DNA of 64,000 bases from assembly GCA_004794785.1 (NCBI GenBank), contig SJOL01004625.1:1-64000 (forward strand). The letters are read 5' to 3'. Origin of the DNA: Opisthorchis felineus. Lineage: Eukaryota > Platyhelminthes > Trematoda > Opisthorchiida > Opisthorchiidae. The position numbers were made by a program, and so were the translations under genes. Each line of letters starts with the position of its first letter. Positions within the stretch are counted from its first letter, which is position 1. Of this stretch, positions 18,495 through 28,450 are shown in pieces. A model generated the notes under the pieces. The model did no database searches and had not been told where the DNA came from. It worked only from the letters and a program-made list of their open reading frames with translations.

Positions 18495-18986
18495 ACCGGA
18501 AGATCTGTTTACCCGTTGACGTCATCCGTCCGACACCACATTCGCCAACCGGTAGAAACACAAATATGGACGTTCAGTTCAACCGACATCACAGTGCTGC
18601 ACGTAACACATTTATAAAGGGCCAATCTGTGCTAGCAAAAGACTATCGTGATGGTGTGGAAAAGTGAACACAAGGTATGATTGTGCGCCGTGCTGGAAAA
18701 ATTGCCTGCGAAGTAAACGTAGGCTCCTCTATCTGGGTCCGTTATGCCAATCAGCTACGCTCTTCCTATCTTCCAGCGACAGCTACACTCGATCCTGTTC
18801 TACCACTGGAGATTCTTCTCGACACATTTGAATTAGCTCAAAAGCCCAAATCTTCAGAATGAACGAACCAGCAATTTCCAAAAGTTACGCACCTAGAAGA
18901 TGGACCGATCGAATAGGAAGACCCGTCATACCAATGCAACTCAACCCTCGGCAGCAGTCCTACGATCGAGTACTTCAAATGGGAGG

Positions 18987-19242
18987 TGTTAGGAGGACTG
19001 CCTCTAAACGAACAAATCCACTTTGCTAACGATTGTCTTGTATACTGAAGCCTCGTTTCTACATTTGAGCCTCTCACTGACATCCTATTGGACTGCTAGC
19101 TCCTCTTATATTCTGGTTCAGTTGAATTCCATATCGCGGAACGATCCGCTTGTTTGCGGTATAACTTCCTCGAAGTTGGTTGTCTTCTCCATTCCGGTGA
19201 ACTAACGAGTCTGACTGATACATTACCAAAGAGGATATAACA
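18987..19242 (+). repeat. 3' LTR of the gypsy element
   Basis: Matches the 5' LTR and is preceded by a purine-rich tract. Directly followed by a GAT-rich microsatellite and an inverted partial copy of the same gypsy family. Confidence 0.92.
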
Positions 19243-19290
19243 GTCATGATAATGACGACGATGATGATGATAATGATGGTGATGATGAGG
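19243..19290. repeat. GAT-rich microsatellite at a gypsy-gypsy junction
   Basis: An imperfect GAT/GAC repeat of about 45 bp joins the end of the 3' LTR to the inverted gypsy fragment. An ATC-rich tract lies at the other end of that fragment (21,361-21,380). Confidence 0.8.
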
Positions 19291-21355
19291 GCAGAAATAT
19301 TTTCTGCGTCTGGATGACGACCATCTTCATCAAAATTAAATCCAAGATATTTGATGGATGTGAGAAAATATGCACATTTTTCTGCACGTAGACGAAAACC
19401 ATATTGCTGAATTCGTTCGAGTACACAATGCAAACGATGCAAAAGTTCCTGACTAGAACCTGTGAGAATGATGTCATCCAAATAAGCGGCAACTCCCGAT
19501 AAACCGTTTATCACGGCATCCATCGTTTGTCGAAATATCGCTGGTACAGATTTTACCCCAAATGGCAAACGATTAAACTGAAACAAACCGAGATGTGTAG
19601 TAGTTGTCAAAAGTTCTTTCGAGTCATCGGAGACTCCCATTTGAAGCGAGATTCAGCTCTGAGCTTGGTGAACAGATCTTCTGGTATCGGTAACGTATAT
19701 TGGTGAGAGTCTAACACGGCGTTTAAACCAGTGGAATAATAAGCCAATATGCGCATCCTGACATTTGCTTTTTTGATGAAAACGATCGGAATAGTTTGTT
19801 GGTTGGATAATTCCGGATTACTGGAGACGGACAAGCTCACTCTCCACGGTTGCAAGACCTGCAAATGGTACGGGACGCTTCGGTCTGAAAATTGGTCTGA
19901 CATCGGGTTGGAGCTTGAAGCTTGATTTGATTCTGGTACAGCATCCAAAGCCATTTTGGAAGACATCGTCAAATTGTCTTGAGTGTGTTGGTAGTGTTCC
20001 GGAAAGTCTGTGGTTCGAACCAGACCTCTGAGTCTTGACTTACCCTGCCTAGGTTTGGGCAACCTAGCAGTATCCCAGCCCCCGTGTTTCCTTCGGGCGA
20101 CATGGCAGTTAGGCACCGAAAGAGTGCTACGGCTGAACGGAACGGTTTAGTAGTTCTGCAATGTCTGAGGAGGATGAGAATATCAAATCAATGCACACAA
20201 ATGACAAAGGTACATCGAAATGATCAAGTTTCTCAAATCAATCAAGTCCAAGAATGTTCAAAGTAGGCCAGTCAGTGAGACAACAGATTCCTGAGAAATG
20301 CGTATTGTCGTCACAGACTAACGTGCAAGTCAGTAGTAGGATATCGCTAGATGCACTTTAAGACCGACGATTCCTGAATGACACAACAGGTTTTCCTAGT
20401 AACTCCCAAATGAAACGTGCGATCAACGTAATATCTGAAGTTGTATCGAGCTGAAGACGGATCGGGATGTTGTCGATGAAAACTGTAGGGTATTTTCTCC
20501 GGGACTCAAATTCAACGTGGGATGTTTCAAACACAGATCTGGACTGCAGACGTTTCTTGTACGGCTCCTTTCTTACTGCCACTGACTGAACTGTTGACGC
20601 TCTTTCGGGTTTTGGGTACTGTGGCTTTTGGGGTACGGCAGAAACCCCCTTTGTGGCTTCACCGATGACACGTCTGCCACTGGTGCTTCTTCAATGGAAA
20701 AATGTGCATAAAGCCACTCACCACAGGACATTGTGTTGGCGGCTCTCCCATATGTAACAGTGGTTTGTTTCAGTGCCATGACACCACTGGAACTAGTGGA
20801 TCGTGACGTCTGGTGTACCACTGCGGTATCGTGTTTAAGATTGTAAACGTTGGCATTCGGTGGTGAGTACTTTCACGGTAACGTCCTTCTCCTGCTCAAG
20901 CTTAAAAAGTAATCAAGTGCAAACACCTGATTCATGCAGCGACTGAATATCAGTAACGATCGTCTGTAAGTGACTGCAGTTAGAATTTTTCACACTCACG
21001 ACTGACGACACCGACGACGCAATTGTCGGCATCGCGCTTGACCAATTTGAGACAATTGTATCGCACATTAAAGTGAATGCTGTTTACCAAAAATTTAACG
21101 GAGTTGTTGCACTGTTTGTGCAAAGTTTAAATCCTTTGGATGTTTGGGTAGAATGAAGTTCGTGAACCGATCGTGTTCGAGGGTTCCAAGTTTCCGGACG
21201 AAGAGAAGGGATTTCCGCGCATCATGTTTGTCGGTAAACTCATTCTGGAAAGTACCTTCTCAACGGTTGTACCATGAATCGGATGTCCGGCCAGACGCTG
21301 GTTCGCAGAGAAATTCGGTAACAGTTGCTGCGATAGAATCGGCAAAGGACAATTA
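19291..21355 (-). mobile_element. Inverted, partial copy of the same gypsy family (gag to RT)
   Basis: On the minus strand it reads gag (21,345 down to about 20,880: MSLPTNMMRGNPFSSSGNLE), nucleocapsid and protease (20,821-20,370; LQLDTTSDITLIARF with DTTS at the active site), then RT (20,116-19,290), with the palm SVPAIFRQTMDAVINGLSG and an intact YLDD near 19,480. It is very similar to 14,900-16,970 of the element with two LTRs. It stops in RT, has no LTR, and is bounded on both sides by GAT/ATC tracts. Interrupted by a SINE at 20,000-20,148. Frameshifts and stops make it inactive. Confidence 0.88.
20000..20148 (+). mobile_element. tRNA-derived SINE, family 1, copy b, 5'-truncated
   Basis: Inserted in the inverted gypsy fragment, in the opposite orientation to the other three family-1 copies. 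It starts at the B box (GTGGTTCGAACC near 20,012), so the A box is missing. It continues through the core GGGCAACCTAGCAGTATCCC to the tail CGGCTGAACGGAACGG. Flanks share a short imperfect duplication (GTAGTGTTC versus GTAGTTC). Comparison with the uninterrupted sequence near 16,215 shows that the gypsy sequence resumes cleanly after it. Confidence 0.82.
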
Positions 21356-21360
21356 ACAAC

Positions 21361-21380
21361 TCATCATCATTATTATCAGC
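21361..21380. repeat. ATC/ATT-rich short tract
   Basis: About 20 bp of imperfect ATC repeats at the right end of the inverted gypsy fragment, mirroring the GAT tract at its left end. Confidence 0.6.
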
Positions 21381-21540
21381 TGTAAGACGTTTTTTTTCGT
21401 TTCAGCTCTGTGTCGAAGTTTTGGATGAATAAAGCGTAGCTTCCGGGCCCTCAGTCTTTTCCATTCTTATTCTGATTGTCGCTGCACCCTATCCCTCGTC
21501 TAACACAACAATTTATTCATCCAAAAACTTGCATCGAACA

Positions 21541-22385
21541 ATGGATCGATTCCTACGTCCTGAACGATTCGATACTGAACTCAATACTCAAGACTCGGCA
21601 GATATCTGGGAACACTGGTTTTGTGCTTTTGCGAACTTTCTAGAGTCAATTGCTTCTCATTGACCAGATAAACTGAAAACCTTGATCAATTACGTTGCTC
21701 CTAGTGTTTACCGCTTAATCAAATACTGTAAAAATTATGAATCAGCTGTCGCAACCTTGCGAGAAATTTACGTACAAGTGAAAAAATGAAATTTTTGCCC
21801 GGCGTCTTTTGAATACTTGTAAGCAGGATGGAGATCAGAATCTTGATCAATTTGTGCAAAAGTTTGGCGGTTTGTTGCCAGATTGCCGCTCTACGGCTGT
21901 CAGCGCAGAACAACATAGCGATGAAGCGTTACGAGACGCAATTATTAGTGGACTTCATCCGAATACTATACGCGAGCCTGTTGGAACACAAGTCGATGGA
22001 TTTTAAAACCGCCTACGACCATGCGAAATCCCTCGAACTAGCGCAAAAACAGTCACAGTCGTTTTTGCCGAACAACCAACCCCCCTGTGCTACCGTATCG
22101 AACGACCCGCCAAGGTCTCCACGTTCTCAATCATCATCGCATGAACAGATGACTGCTGCTAGTATGGGGTCTTTATGTTTCTTCCATGGCTATGCTCGCC
22201 ACCAGCGTTATAAATGCCCCGCTAAAGACGCGACCTGCAAAAACTGTGGAAAGGGCATTTTCAAGAGGCATGTAGATCTACTACTGGTCCGGGGAACACT
22301 TCATCTGTTTCAAGTGCACTATCTTGCGTCACTGCAGCGGCTTCCGAGTGTCCCAAAGCAGCCACCGACGTGAAAGCCAATGGCG
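21541..22385 (+). pseudogene. gag of a third gypsy element
   Basis: Starts MDRFLRPERFDTEL at 21,541, shortly after sequence that may be the end of a 5' LTR. It continues through WEHWFCAFANFLES, then APSVYRLIKYCKNYESAVAT, with frameshifts and stops (about 21,661 and 21,788). Near 22,180 comes a Cys/His cluster, CFFHGYARHQRYKC followed by CKNCGKG. The first ligand set is C-x2-H rather than C-x2-C, which recalls the unusual CHCC gag finger of the CsRn1 group of helminth gypsy elements (inference). Interrupted by a SINE at 22,393. Confidence 0.75.
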
Positions 22386-22392
22386 TCCCACT

Positions 22393-22584
22393 ATGAAAAA
22401 TAATCGTTCAGCTGCAACACCCTTTCGGTGCCTAGCTGCCATGCCACCCAAAGGAAGCACGAGAGCTGCGATACTGCCAGGTTGCCCAAGCCTAGACAGG
22501 GTGAATCGAGAGGCAGAGGTGTGGTTCGAACCACGGACCTTCAGGGTAAGTAAATTCGCGCTCTAACCACTGAGCCATCTCGCC
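22393..22584 (-). mobile_element. tRNA-derived SINE, family 1, copy c
   Basis: Full-length family-1 SINE in minus orientation. The head is GGCGAGATGGCTCAGTGG at the 22,584 end, the B box GTGGTTCGAACC near 22,535, and the tail ends in an AT-rich stretch at 22,393. A 7-bp duplication, TCCCACT, flanks it at 22,386-22,392 and 22,585-22,591. It interrupts the gag-protease junction of the third gypsy element. Confidence 0.88.
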
Positions 22585-22591
22585 TCCCACT

Positions 22592-23075
22592 TCAAGCTCT
22601 TGTTGATACTGGCAGTTCAGAGAGTTTCATTTCCGAAAATGTAGTCCGTCGTAACAAGTGGCCTGTATTACCATCGTCATCTGAGATCACTTTGGCATCC
22701 ATCCAGCACAAAAACTTTACTTTTGGACATTGTTTTTTAACACTGCAACATAAACAAAACAAGTACCCCTCTTTCAAGTTTCAGTATTACGTGTATGGCA
22801 GCGAAGCATCGGTGTTGAACACTGATGTCATGCTGTCGATGATGATGATGAGGATGACAGTATTACGTGATCTCCGTGCGGATATCATACTAGGACATGA
22901 CTTTCTTAAGCTTCACAAATCTATGAAAATCTCATTCAGCGGTGATAAACTTTCTTTCTCGCTCTGTGGTCTAATCGCTCACAACTGCAGTCTGTTGGGG
23001 CGTGTGTTAATACAATGTTTACCGCATCGACTCGTACTGACCTTAATTGAGCCAGACAATCGCACAGCGCAGACG
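22592..23075 (+). pseudogene. Aspartic protease and RT start of the third gypsy element
   Basis: Retropepsin active site VDTGSSESFIS near 22,607 and the closing motif ADIILGHDFLKLH near 22,885-22,920 bracket the protease. A 64-bp insertion with a 12-bp target duplication (22,794-22,857) splits it but keeps the frame open. The sequence ends in LTLIEPDNRTAQTI near 23,070, resembling the linker before RT. RT and most of RNase H are missing from the element. Confidence 0.8.
22794..22857 (+). mobile_element. 64-bp GAT-tailed insertion unit, copy 2, with perfect 12-bp target-site duplication
   Basis: Flanked by CAGTATTACGTG at 22,782-22,793 and again at 22,858-22,869. The insert begins TATGGCAGCGAAG, holds a near-perfect 21-bp palindrome (22,807-22,827) and ends in (GAT)n with one GAG. 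It matches 249-312 over its whole length, beginning at the same point. Removing one duplication plus the insert restores a continuous protease reading, so this is a genuine insertion. It could be a tiny non-autonomous retroelement or the 3' end of a longer LINE. Confidence 0.8.
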
Positions 23076-23511
23076 ATTGTTTACTGGGATCCAGTCCAGT
23101 AAGGCGCTTTCAGCCTTGGGGCTGGGTGCAACTCCCACACCGTAAATACCACGAGCCATGCGTCAGGACCACCGGATACCCGACGAGTGAATTGTGGGAC
23201 ATCTGAGCTCGTCCTAAGCGGCTTGAGGTGTGCGACCATAGTGAGATGTTGCAAGTGTGTTTCGGAGACACAGCATACACTGACAGATAAGGAAAGCAAG
23301 GTTTTATCAGAGATGCCTGTTGCCCAATTTGACTTACACATTAAAGCCTGAATCAGATATTTTGAGGTTATTTTTGTTTATTTTTCTGGACGACAGTTAG
23401 ACACGGAACAATAGCTGGGGGACTCGCAGATGGGTCGTGGCGGATAGTGGTACGGATTATTCACAGTACCACGGCTGGCTGCACTTCTTCTTTGGTCTTC
23501 CTGACACGGTT
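23076..23511. other. Unclassified insertion replacing RT/RNase H of the third gypsy element
   Basis: About 430 bp between the pre-RT sequence and the RNase H end that resembles no other part of the window. It contains ORF-poor sequence with a possible short stem (GTGTTTCGGAGACAC near 23,258). It may be another repeat family. Confidence 0.35.
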
Positions 23512-23524
23512 GCACTATGTGGAA

Positions 23525-23722
23525 AAAAATAAAATCGTTCAGCTGTAACACCCTTCCTGTGCCTAGCTGCCATGACACCCGAAGGAAGCACGAGGGCTGG
23601 GATACTGCCAGGTTGCCCAAGCCTAGACAGGGGAAGTCGAGAGGCAGATGTCGGGTTCGAACCACTGACCTTCTGGTCAGTAAACTGGCGCTCTAACCAC
23701 TTGAGCCATCTCGACCCATCTC
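23525..23722 (-). mobile_element. tRNA-derived SINE, family 1, copy d, best preserved
   Basis: A perfect 13-bp target duplication GCACTATGTGGAA flanks it (23,512-23,524 and 23,723-23,735). On the minus strand the head reads CGAGATGGCTCAAGTGG with an A box, then the B box GTGGTTCGAACCC near 23,660. The core is GGGCAACCTGGCAGTATCCC near 23,610, and the tail CAGCTGAACGATTTTATTTT. The head folds as a tRNA-like cloverleaf in outline. Length about 198 bp. Confidence 0.92.
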
Positions 23723-23739
23723 GCACTATGTGGAACGGA

Positions 23740-25000
23740 GTTGCAGTCAAGGTATCCTGCGATACCGTTGCAGTACTCAAGCCCTGACACCACGACAAGG
23801 CGGCAGTTTTCAGTGGGGGGTAAAATGGTGGTGGACACTCTTTCACAAGTTCCAGCTGCTGAAATAATCGCTCTTGGTTCCATGACGACGGCTCAGCGTG
23901 AGGGACCAAGTTTTCTCATCGCATGTGAGAACTCTTTGCTTTGCGCAGTCGAAAAGCGGTTGTCAAATTCTTATCGTGATATCTCTGTTGGACATCTTCG
24001 CCTTGTAGTGCTGACCTCATTCAGACGAGGGGCATCTGACTTCCCCCATGGTATTGCTCACCCCGGCATCCGCACCAGGATCAAGCTAGTCTCAGCTCCG
24101 TATGTTTGAAGAGGTATGCGGAGAAACATTGTTGATTGGGGCCTTTCTTGCTCGGCTTATCAACAGACCAAGATTCAAAGCGATCGGTCATTTCCCGCAC
24201 GTGAGTTCCCGTTTGACGTAGCAGGTTCTCTGCTCCCGTCCAACGACAAGGTCTACGTGTTGACCATCACTGATCATTATACGAGATGTGAAGCCGTCCC
24301 CATGCCAAACTCCGAGACATCTACCCGAGCTTTTATCCAACGTTAGGTATATATGTGCAGCTGTCTGGCGAATATCAACACCGACAGGTTCACAATTCGA
24401 GGGCAGGGGCTGTCATCTCATCCGCAGTACAGCCCGCTATCTACAGGTGAACTGTCAACTTAAGGAATCGGTTAGTGTCGTTGACCCTACTCACCGGATT
24501 GATAACATCCCAATGACCCTCCTAGGTATACGTTCGGCAGTCAAAAGTGACCTAAGTCTTCAGCTCCATGTCAATTTATGGTCAGCAGTTGCGCCCTATC
24601 AAAGAGCATCTCTCCTCTGCCCCTGACACCGTCCCTATGATGTTTCGCTTGCCAAGCACCTTGCCTCCCGACTACACCACCTCCGTGCTACAGAAACCCA
24701 TACATCAAATTAAAACGTCTTGTCCTTCAAGATCCGGAGATATGCATTCACGTGTACCTCTGCACTGATGAAATCAAGCCAGTGAAATGTCAATATAAGG
24801 GCCTCTTTTGGGCAGTCCAATGTAAAAGACTTTCACAACAGAGTTTTGTGGCCGCCGTGTGACTGTCAGTATCGACCAACTTAAGCCAGACTACCTGGAA
24901 GCACAGGGTACCCCTACGGCAGCTTACACCTCGCTCTTGGCGCCGCGTTCGCCGCCTTTGATGAGTTGCAGAGCGACACCCGCCTAAACTGTAGGAATGA
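23740..25000 (+). pseudogene. RNase H end and integrase of the third gypsy element
   Basis: Begins with the RNase H/integrase boundary (MVVDTLSQVPAAEI) near 23,825. The zinc-domain region follows (GIAHPGIRTRIKLVSA; IVDWGLSCSAYQQTK), then the core start VYVLTITDHYTRCEAVPM near 24,250. Downstream, LLGIRSAVKSDLS and SSAPDTVPMMF near 24,520-24,640 and the C-terminal VSIDQLKPDYLEAQ near 24,870 are readable. Frames switch repeatedly and the second catalytic aspartate region near 24,350 is damaged. No 3' LTR was recognised up to 25,225. Confidence 0.82.
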
Positions 25001-25225
25001 CGTTTTATCTTCTCTTATATGTAGCAGTCCATGTTTTCTGACACCTTCCAAGTTCAGCTGCTCTTTTTCTACACTGTACAGAGTTCCCCACATTCCAGCA
25101 AACGTCACTCTATGCACCTACAACAACCAAAACTGGCGTCCCAAACTTTGGCCTGCTGACCCCATGGGTCAGTTATTCACCCCTTTAGGTGCTCACTATT
25201 CCTTTTCATACGTTGGTTAAGAAGC

Positions 25226-26450
25226 TTGGGCAGAAAACCAAGTACTGGCGTAGCAGCTAGCACGTGCGCTTGCGAGAAAATTGAACCTCTTTCCGTCAGT
25301 GTTTTCAGGTTCAGTGGACCGCTTGGAGCCGATATGTCAGCCCGTTGTAAATAACCAAGCCAACTAATCCGTTACCAGCCGCTGTACCCTCTCAGGTTTT
25401 TTCGGAATCAAGACCCTCGGGGCAAGGCTGCCTGCGATCTCAGGGCTCTCTCCAACCCCTCAAAGGGCTATTGCACACAGATATCTCGGTTTTTGCCAGA
25501 CTTTTGTCGTCAGTCCTTGTTAAAGGCTGCCCGTTGGCACAAGCCTTCTGGGAAAAGACATTCCATGATTAACCTACCTGTTTTCGTTTTGACGTGCACC
25601 ACAACCAAGTATCGAGCTTTGTACTTTTGCGGCGGTTCGTTGCAGGTCCCACTTATTTATTTCTCCATATTTCTCCGATACATATTCATATGACGGTGGA
25701 GCTCCGTGCTCTTTCCCGAACATTGGACATATGCTAATGTTGTGTCGCAAGCCGCAAGCTAGGTGACTGCTACACTGGGTAACGGTTAGCGCGGTGTACT
25801 CGGTGAGTCACCAACCTTCCAACTGCTAGTGCCACGCACAGCACTCAAGGAGCGCCACTCAAATCTCCTATACCTATGGCCCCCCTAAGTGGCTGTTTCA
25901 ATACCGATCAGAGAACGTTCTAAAATGTGCTCAACGATTACTCCCAAAGTGCCGTAAGTTTCTGCACGCAAAAACCGGATCCAGAAGACTCTACGTATCA
26001 ACCCCACCCTCATCATCCTGTGTGGCCTTGTGAGCATGTGCTTCACTTGTAGGTACGCTTATACACGCCACGCCAAAACGATACACAGCCGTACCTGGAC
26101 ATGCAAAGGGCGGGAACAAAATGCAAACGGGCACTACTTCCCGCCCGTGGCAACGAGGCATCAACAAAACAAATTGGGCAGCCCCGACTGGCTTTTACGC
26201 ACATTTAAGCAACCTGGTAGCTTGCCTACGATTTCAAGAACAAAACCTTACCAAGATACACAGTAAACGCCGCACAAAACAAATATCTACTTAGCGCCCA
26301 ATTTGATCTTAGTACAGACTTTCATTTCCAACGCCACGCCTTGGAAGCACAATGCTTTTTCCTGCAAAACCTTTGTGGATGGAATAAAACATTTTACGCC
26401 AAAGTGTTGCATTTTGCGGCATATGTGCTCAGACCAAAAATCTGTTATCA
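25226..26450. other. No gene recognised
   Basis: May include the decayed 3' end of the third gypsy element. A weak tRNA-like A-box stretch occurs near 25,778, but no B box supports it. Confidence 0.4.
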
Positions 26451-26454
26451 TTTT

Positions 26455-28450
26455 CGCGCGATCCTTTTGCGTATCCTGTTCATCCTTCACGGCATTTGAG
26501 AAGGCCTTAAATCAATACATGAAGGATATCTATGTGGTATTTGTGAGTTCACCCAGTAAATTAAGCACCAACGCTGTTCTGCTTTATGAATGAGTTTACC
26601 ACAAATGTTGCAGGCGACCTCCAAGACCGGCGAAAAGTCGGGGGATCCGAAGGAGAGCCTGTTTTGTGATTAAAAAAAAACTATGCGAAGCAGCGGCTGT
26701 CCAGTTCGGTTTTGTCTACGGAGGAAAAGGAACCACCTCGTAGTCACCATTTATTTTCTTGAACACAACCATAAGTTGTCAAAGTTTTTGGACGATCGGC
26801 TTCCGATTAATCGACGGCTAACCGAGGACGAGTTGGGCACCTGCAGGGCCCTTCTGAAATATGGAACGCCGTCGTGTGAGGTGCGGCAGTGTGTGGCCGA
26901 TGAATTCGGCAAGATCCTTACCACTCAGGATATATACAACTGGCCCGGAAGTGTTGACTGGCTATGTTGAGTAGGTGCCGCATAGTTGGGTTCTATTTTG
27001 GCAGATGACATGCCTTCGGTCCTGGCAAAAATTCGGGAGACCGGACGCGTGCTTGCGTGGCAGTCAGAGGAGGGTCATTATAGCCACATATGCTTCTCCC
27101 GATGGCGGCAGATAGCTGTTCCGACGCTTTTCAGATGTGCTCAATGTGGACAGAACCCAAGCAACAAACCGTTTTGGGTGAATTTTTTTAAAGCACCCAA
27201 TATTCGGCCTGTAGATACAAGCTGTATACTTTCCTGATAACGGACGGCCTGGGTGCCGGTCGTCCGGTTGTGTGTGCCTTCGTGGAGAGTGAACAGATTT
27301 CTCCTTTGCGTATAAGCACAATCCGGAATAGTTCACTTTGGTAATGTGGCCAACAATCGTCTGGAGAATGCAGACGGCCGCCTTAAAGACCGGGGGCACC
27401 ACTGCGACACACAGGAGCACGCCATACAAAAGGTGTCCCGGCACGCCGAGTGGCTCGTGCGAGAAGTCGAGATGCATACGTCTTACCATTGTGACCGGCG
27501 GCAAATATTGGAGGGTGACAGCTACGTTCTGAACGTGGTTTGTGGAATGACTACGCATGCCTGTTCTCTCGTTTTGAGGCACTTGGGGCCGCCACCGCCA
27601 AGTCTGCATTATGATAGTGTTGGAACAAACAAGGTGAGGTTAACCTATGTTACCTAACTTATAGTTTGTGGTGCAAACACCCAGGCGCTCACAGACGGTT
27701 GACATCTGTGCTGGAGAACTCACATGCCCCTGCTCCCAGGCGGTGTGGCTCCCCTGCATACATTTGTTCTCTGTATTTAGAGGTCAGCCGGTTCCCAGCA
27801 GTAAGAAATATTCTTCATAGATTTTTTCTTAGCTTGCTTCCGAATCCACCAACGGTGGCTGTCGGCGTACAACCTACCGAAAAGAAGGTGTATCCCTTAC
27901 ACTTGTTCCAAAACCATTTCCGACGGCTTTGGATGGCCTTCGTCAACAACCGAACAGAGTGGTGAATAAGTTTCAGAAGCTGGAACCCAGGAGGGCCACA
28001 GCCACCTTTAAGCAATTCGTTGCTCAGAAGCATATCCTGCTGCGTCAAGGCTCAAAGTTTGCAACCGATAACCTGCCGTCGGTGGTCAACGATAGTGCAC
28101 CTCAACCCAAAAGGCGGTCAATGTCTTTTGTGTGCTCTGTGACCGGCCGACCGCTATCACTGACCGCTGGTGTGCAACGGATCGTGTATCATATCAGGTC
28201 AATCGTTGTGATGATGAACCTTGCCCGCTGTGTGGTGATGCCCTTCAGGCCTATCCCAAAGGTGAGTCCACAAAAGAATAATATACTTTCTTTCTTAGCC
28301 TCCGGCCCGCCCAGAAAACGCGAAGGTGTGCCTGCAACCCGGTCCTCAAAGGAGCCGTCTTATGATGTTGATCTAGACCGAAGCACAGAAACCCAGCACA
28401 GTGTGTCCCGGAAGACTGCGTCTGTCAGTGTTTTCGACTACTACGACTAA
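26455..28450 (+). pseudogene. MULE-type transposase-like gene with SWIM zinc finger and tiny introns (ZSWIM-like)
   Basis: Order of parts: SSFTAFEKALNQYMKD (26,478 on), then a FAR1/FLYWCH-like DNA-binding region (26,683-26,950: IYFLEHNHKLSK, LPINRRLTEDELG). The first MULE catalytic-core strand follows (VLNVDRTQATNRFG, 27,142 on; LITDGLGAGRPVVCAFVESE, 27,232 on), then NNRLENADGRLKD (27,349 on). A SWIM finger CPC-x7-CIH lies at 27,725-27,753, and a Cys-rich tail (FCVLCDRP; CDDEPCPLCGDAL) near 28,120-28,245. GT-AG introns that repair the reading frame are inferred at 26,966-27,004, 27,178-27,214, 27,634-27,694, 27,801-27,832 and 28,262-28,298 (32-61 bp). A one-base frameshift near 27,115 and loss of the central core between 27,300 and 27,349, including the second catalytic aspartate, indicate a non-functional transposase. 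It could be a decayed DNA transposon or a decaying domesticated gene. Confidence 0.78.

Larger units (their letters stand above)
14579..19242 (+). mobile_element. Ty3/gypsy LTR retrotransposon with both LTRs, degenerate coding region
   Basis: A 4,664-bp element with 256-257-bp LTRs (TGTTAGGAGG ... GATATAACA). It has a putative primer-binding site from 14,836 (TGGCGACGGGAAACC) and a polypurine tract (AAATGGGAGG) directly before the 3' LTR. Gag, protease, RT, RNase H and integrase occur in the usual Ty3/gypsy order, but in several frames with stops. No matching target-site duplication is seen: the left flank ends GGGTTGG and the right flank starts GTCATG. The two LTRs differ at roughly ten positions, so the element is moderately old. 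It is inserted into a LINE endonuclease fragment. Protease motif DTAS and the gag style suggest a Mag-like clade, which is inference. Confidence 0.92.

Noticed and set aside
25770..25830. tRNA-like A-box stretch (GGTAACGGTTAGCGCGG)
   Set aside because: No B box or foldable T-arm follows at the right distance.
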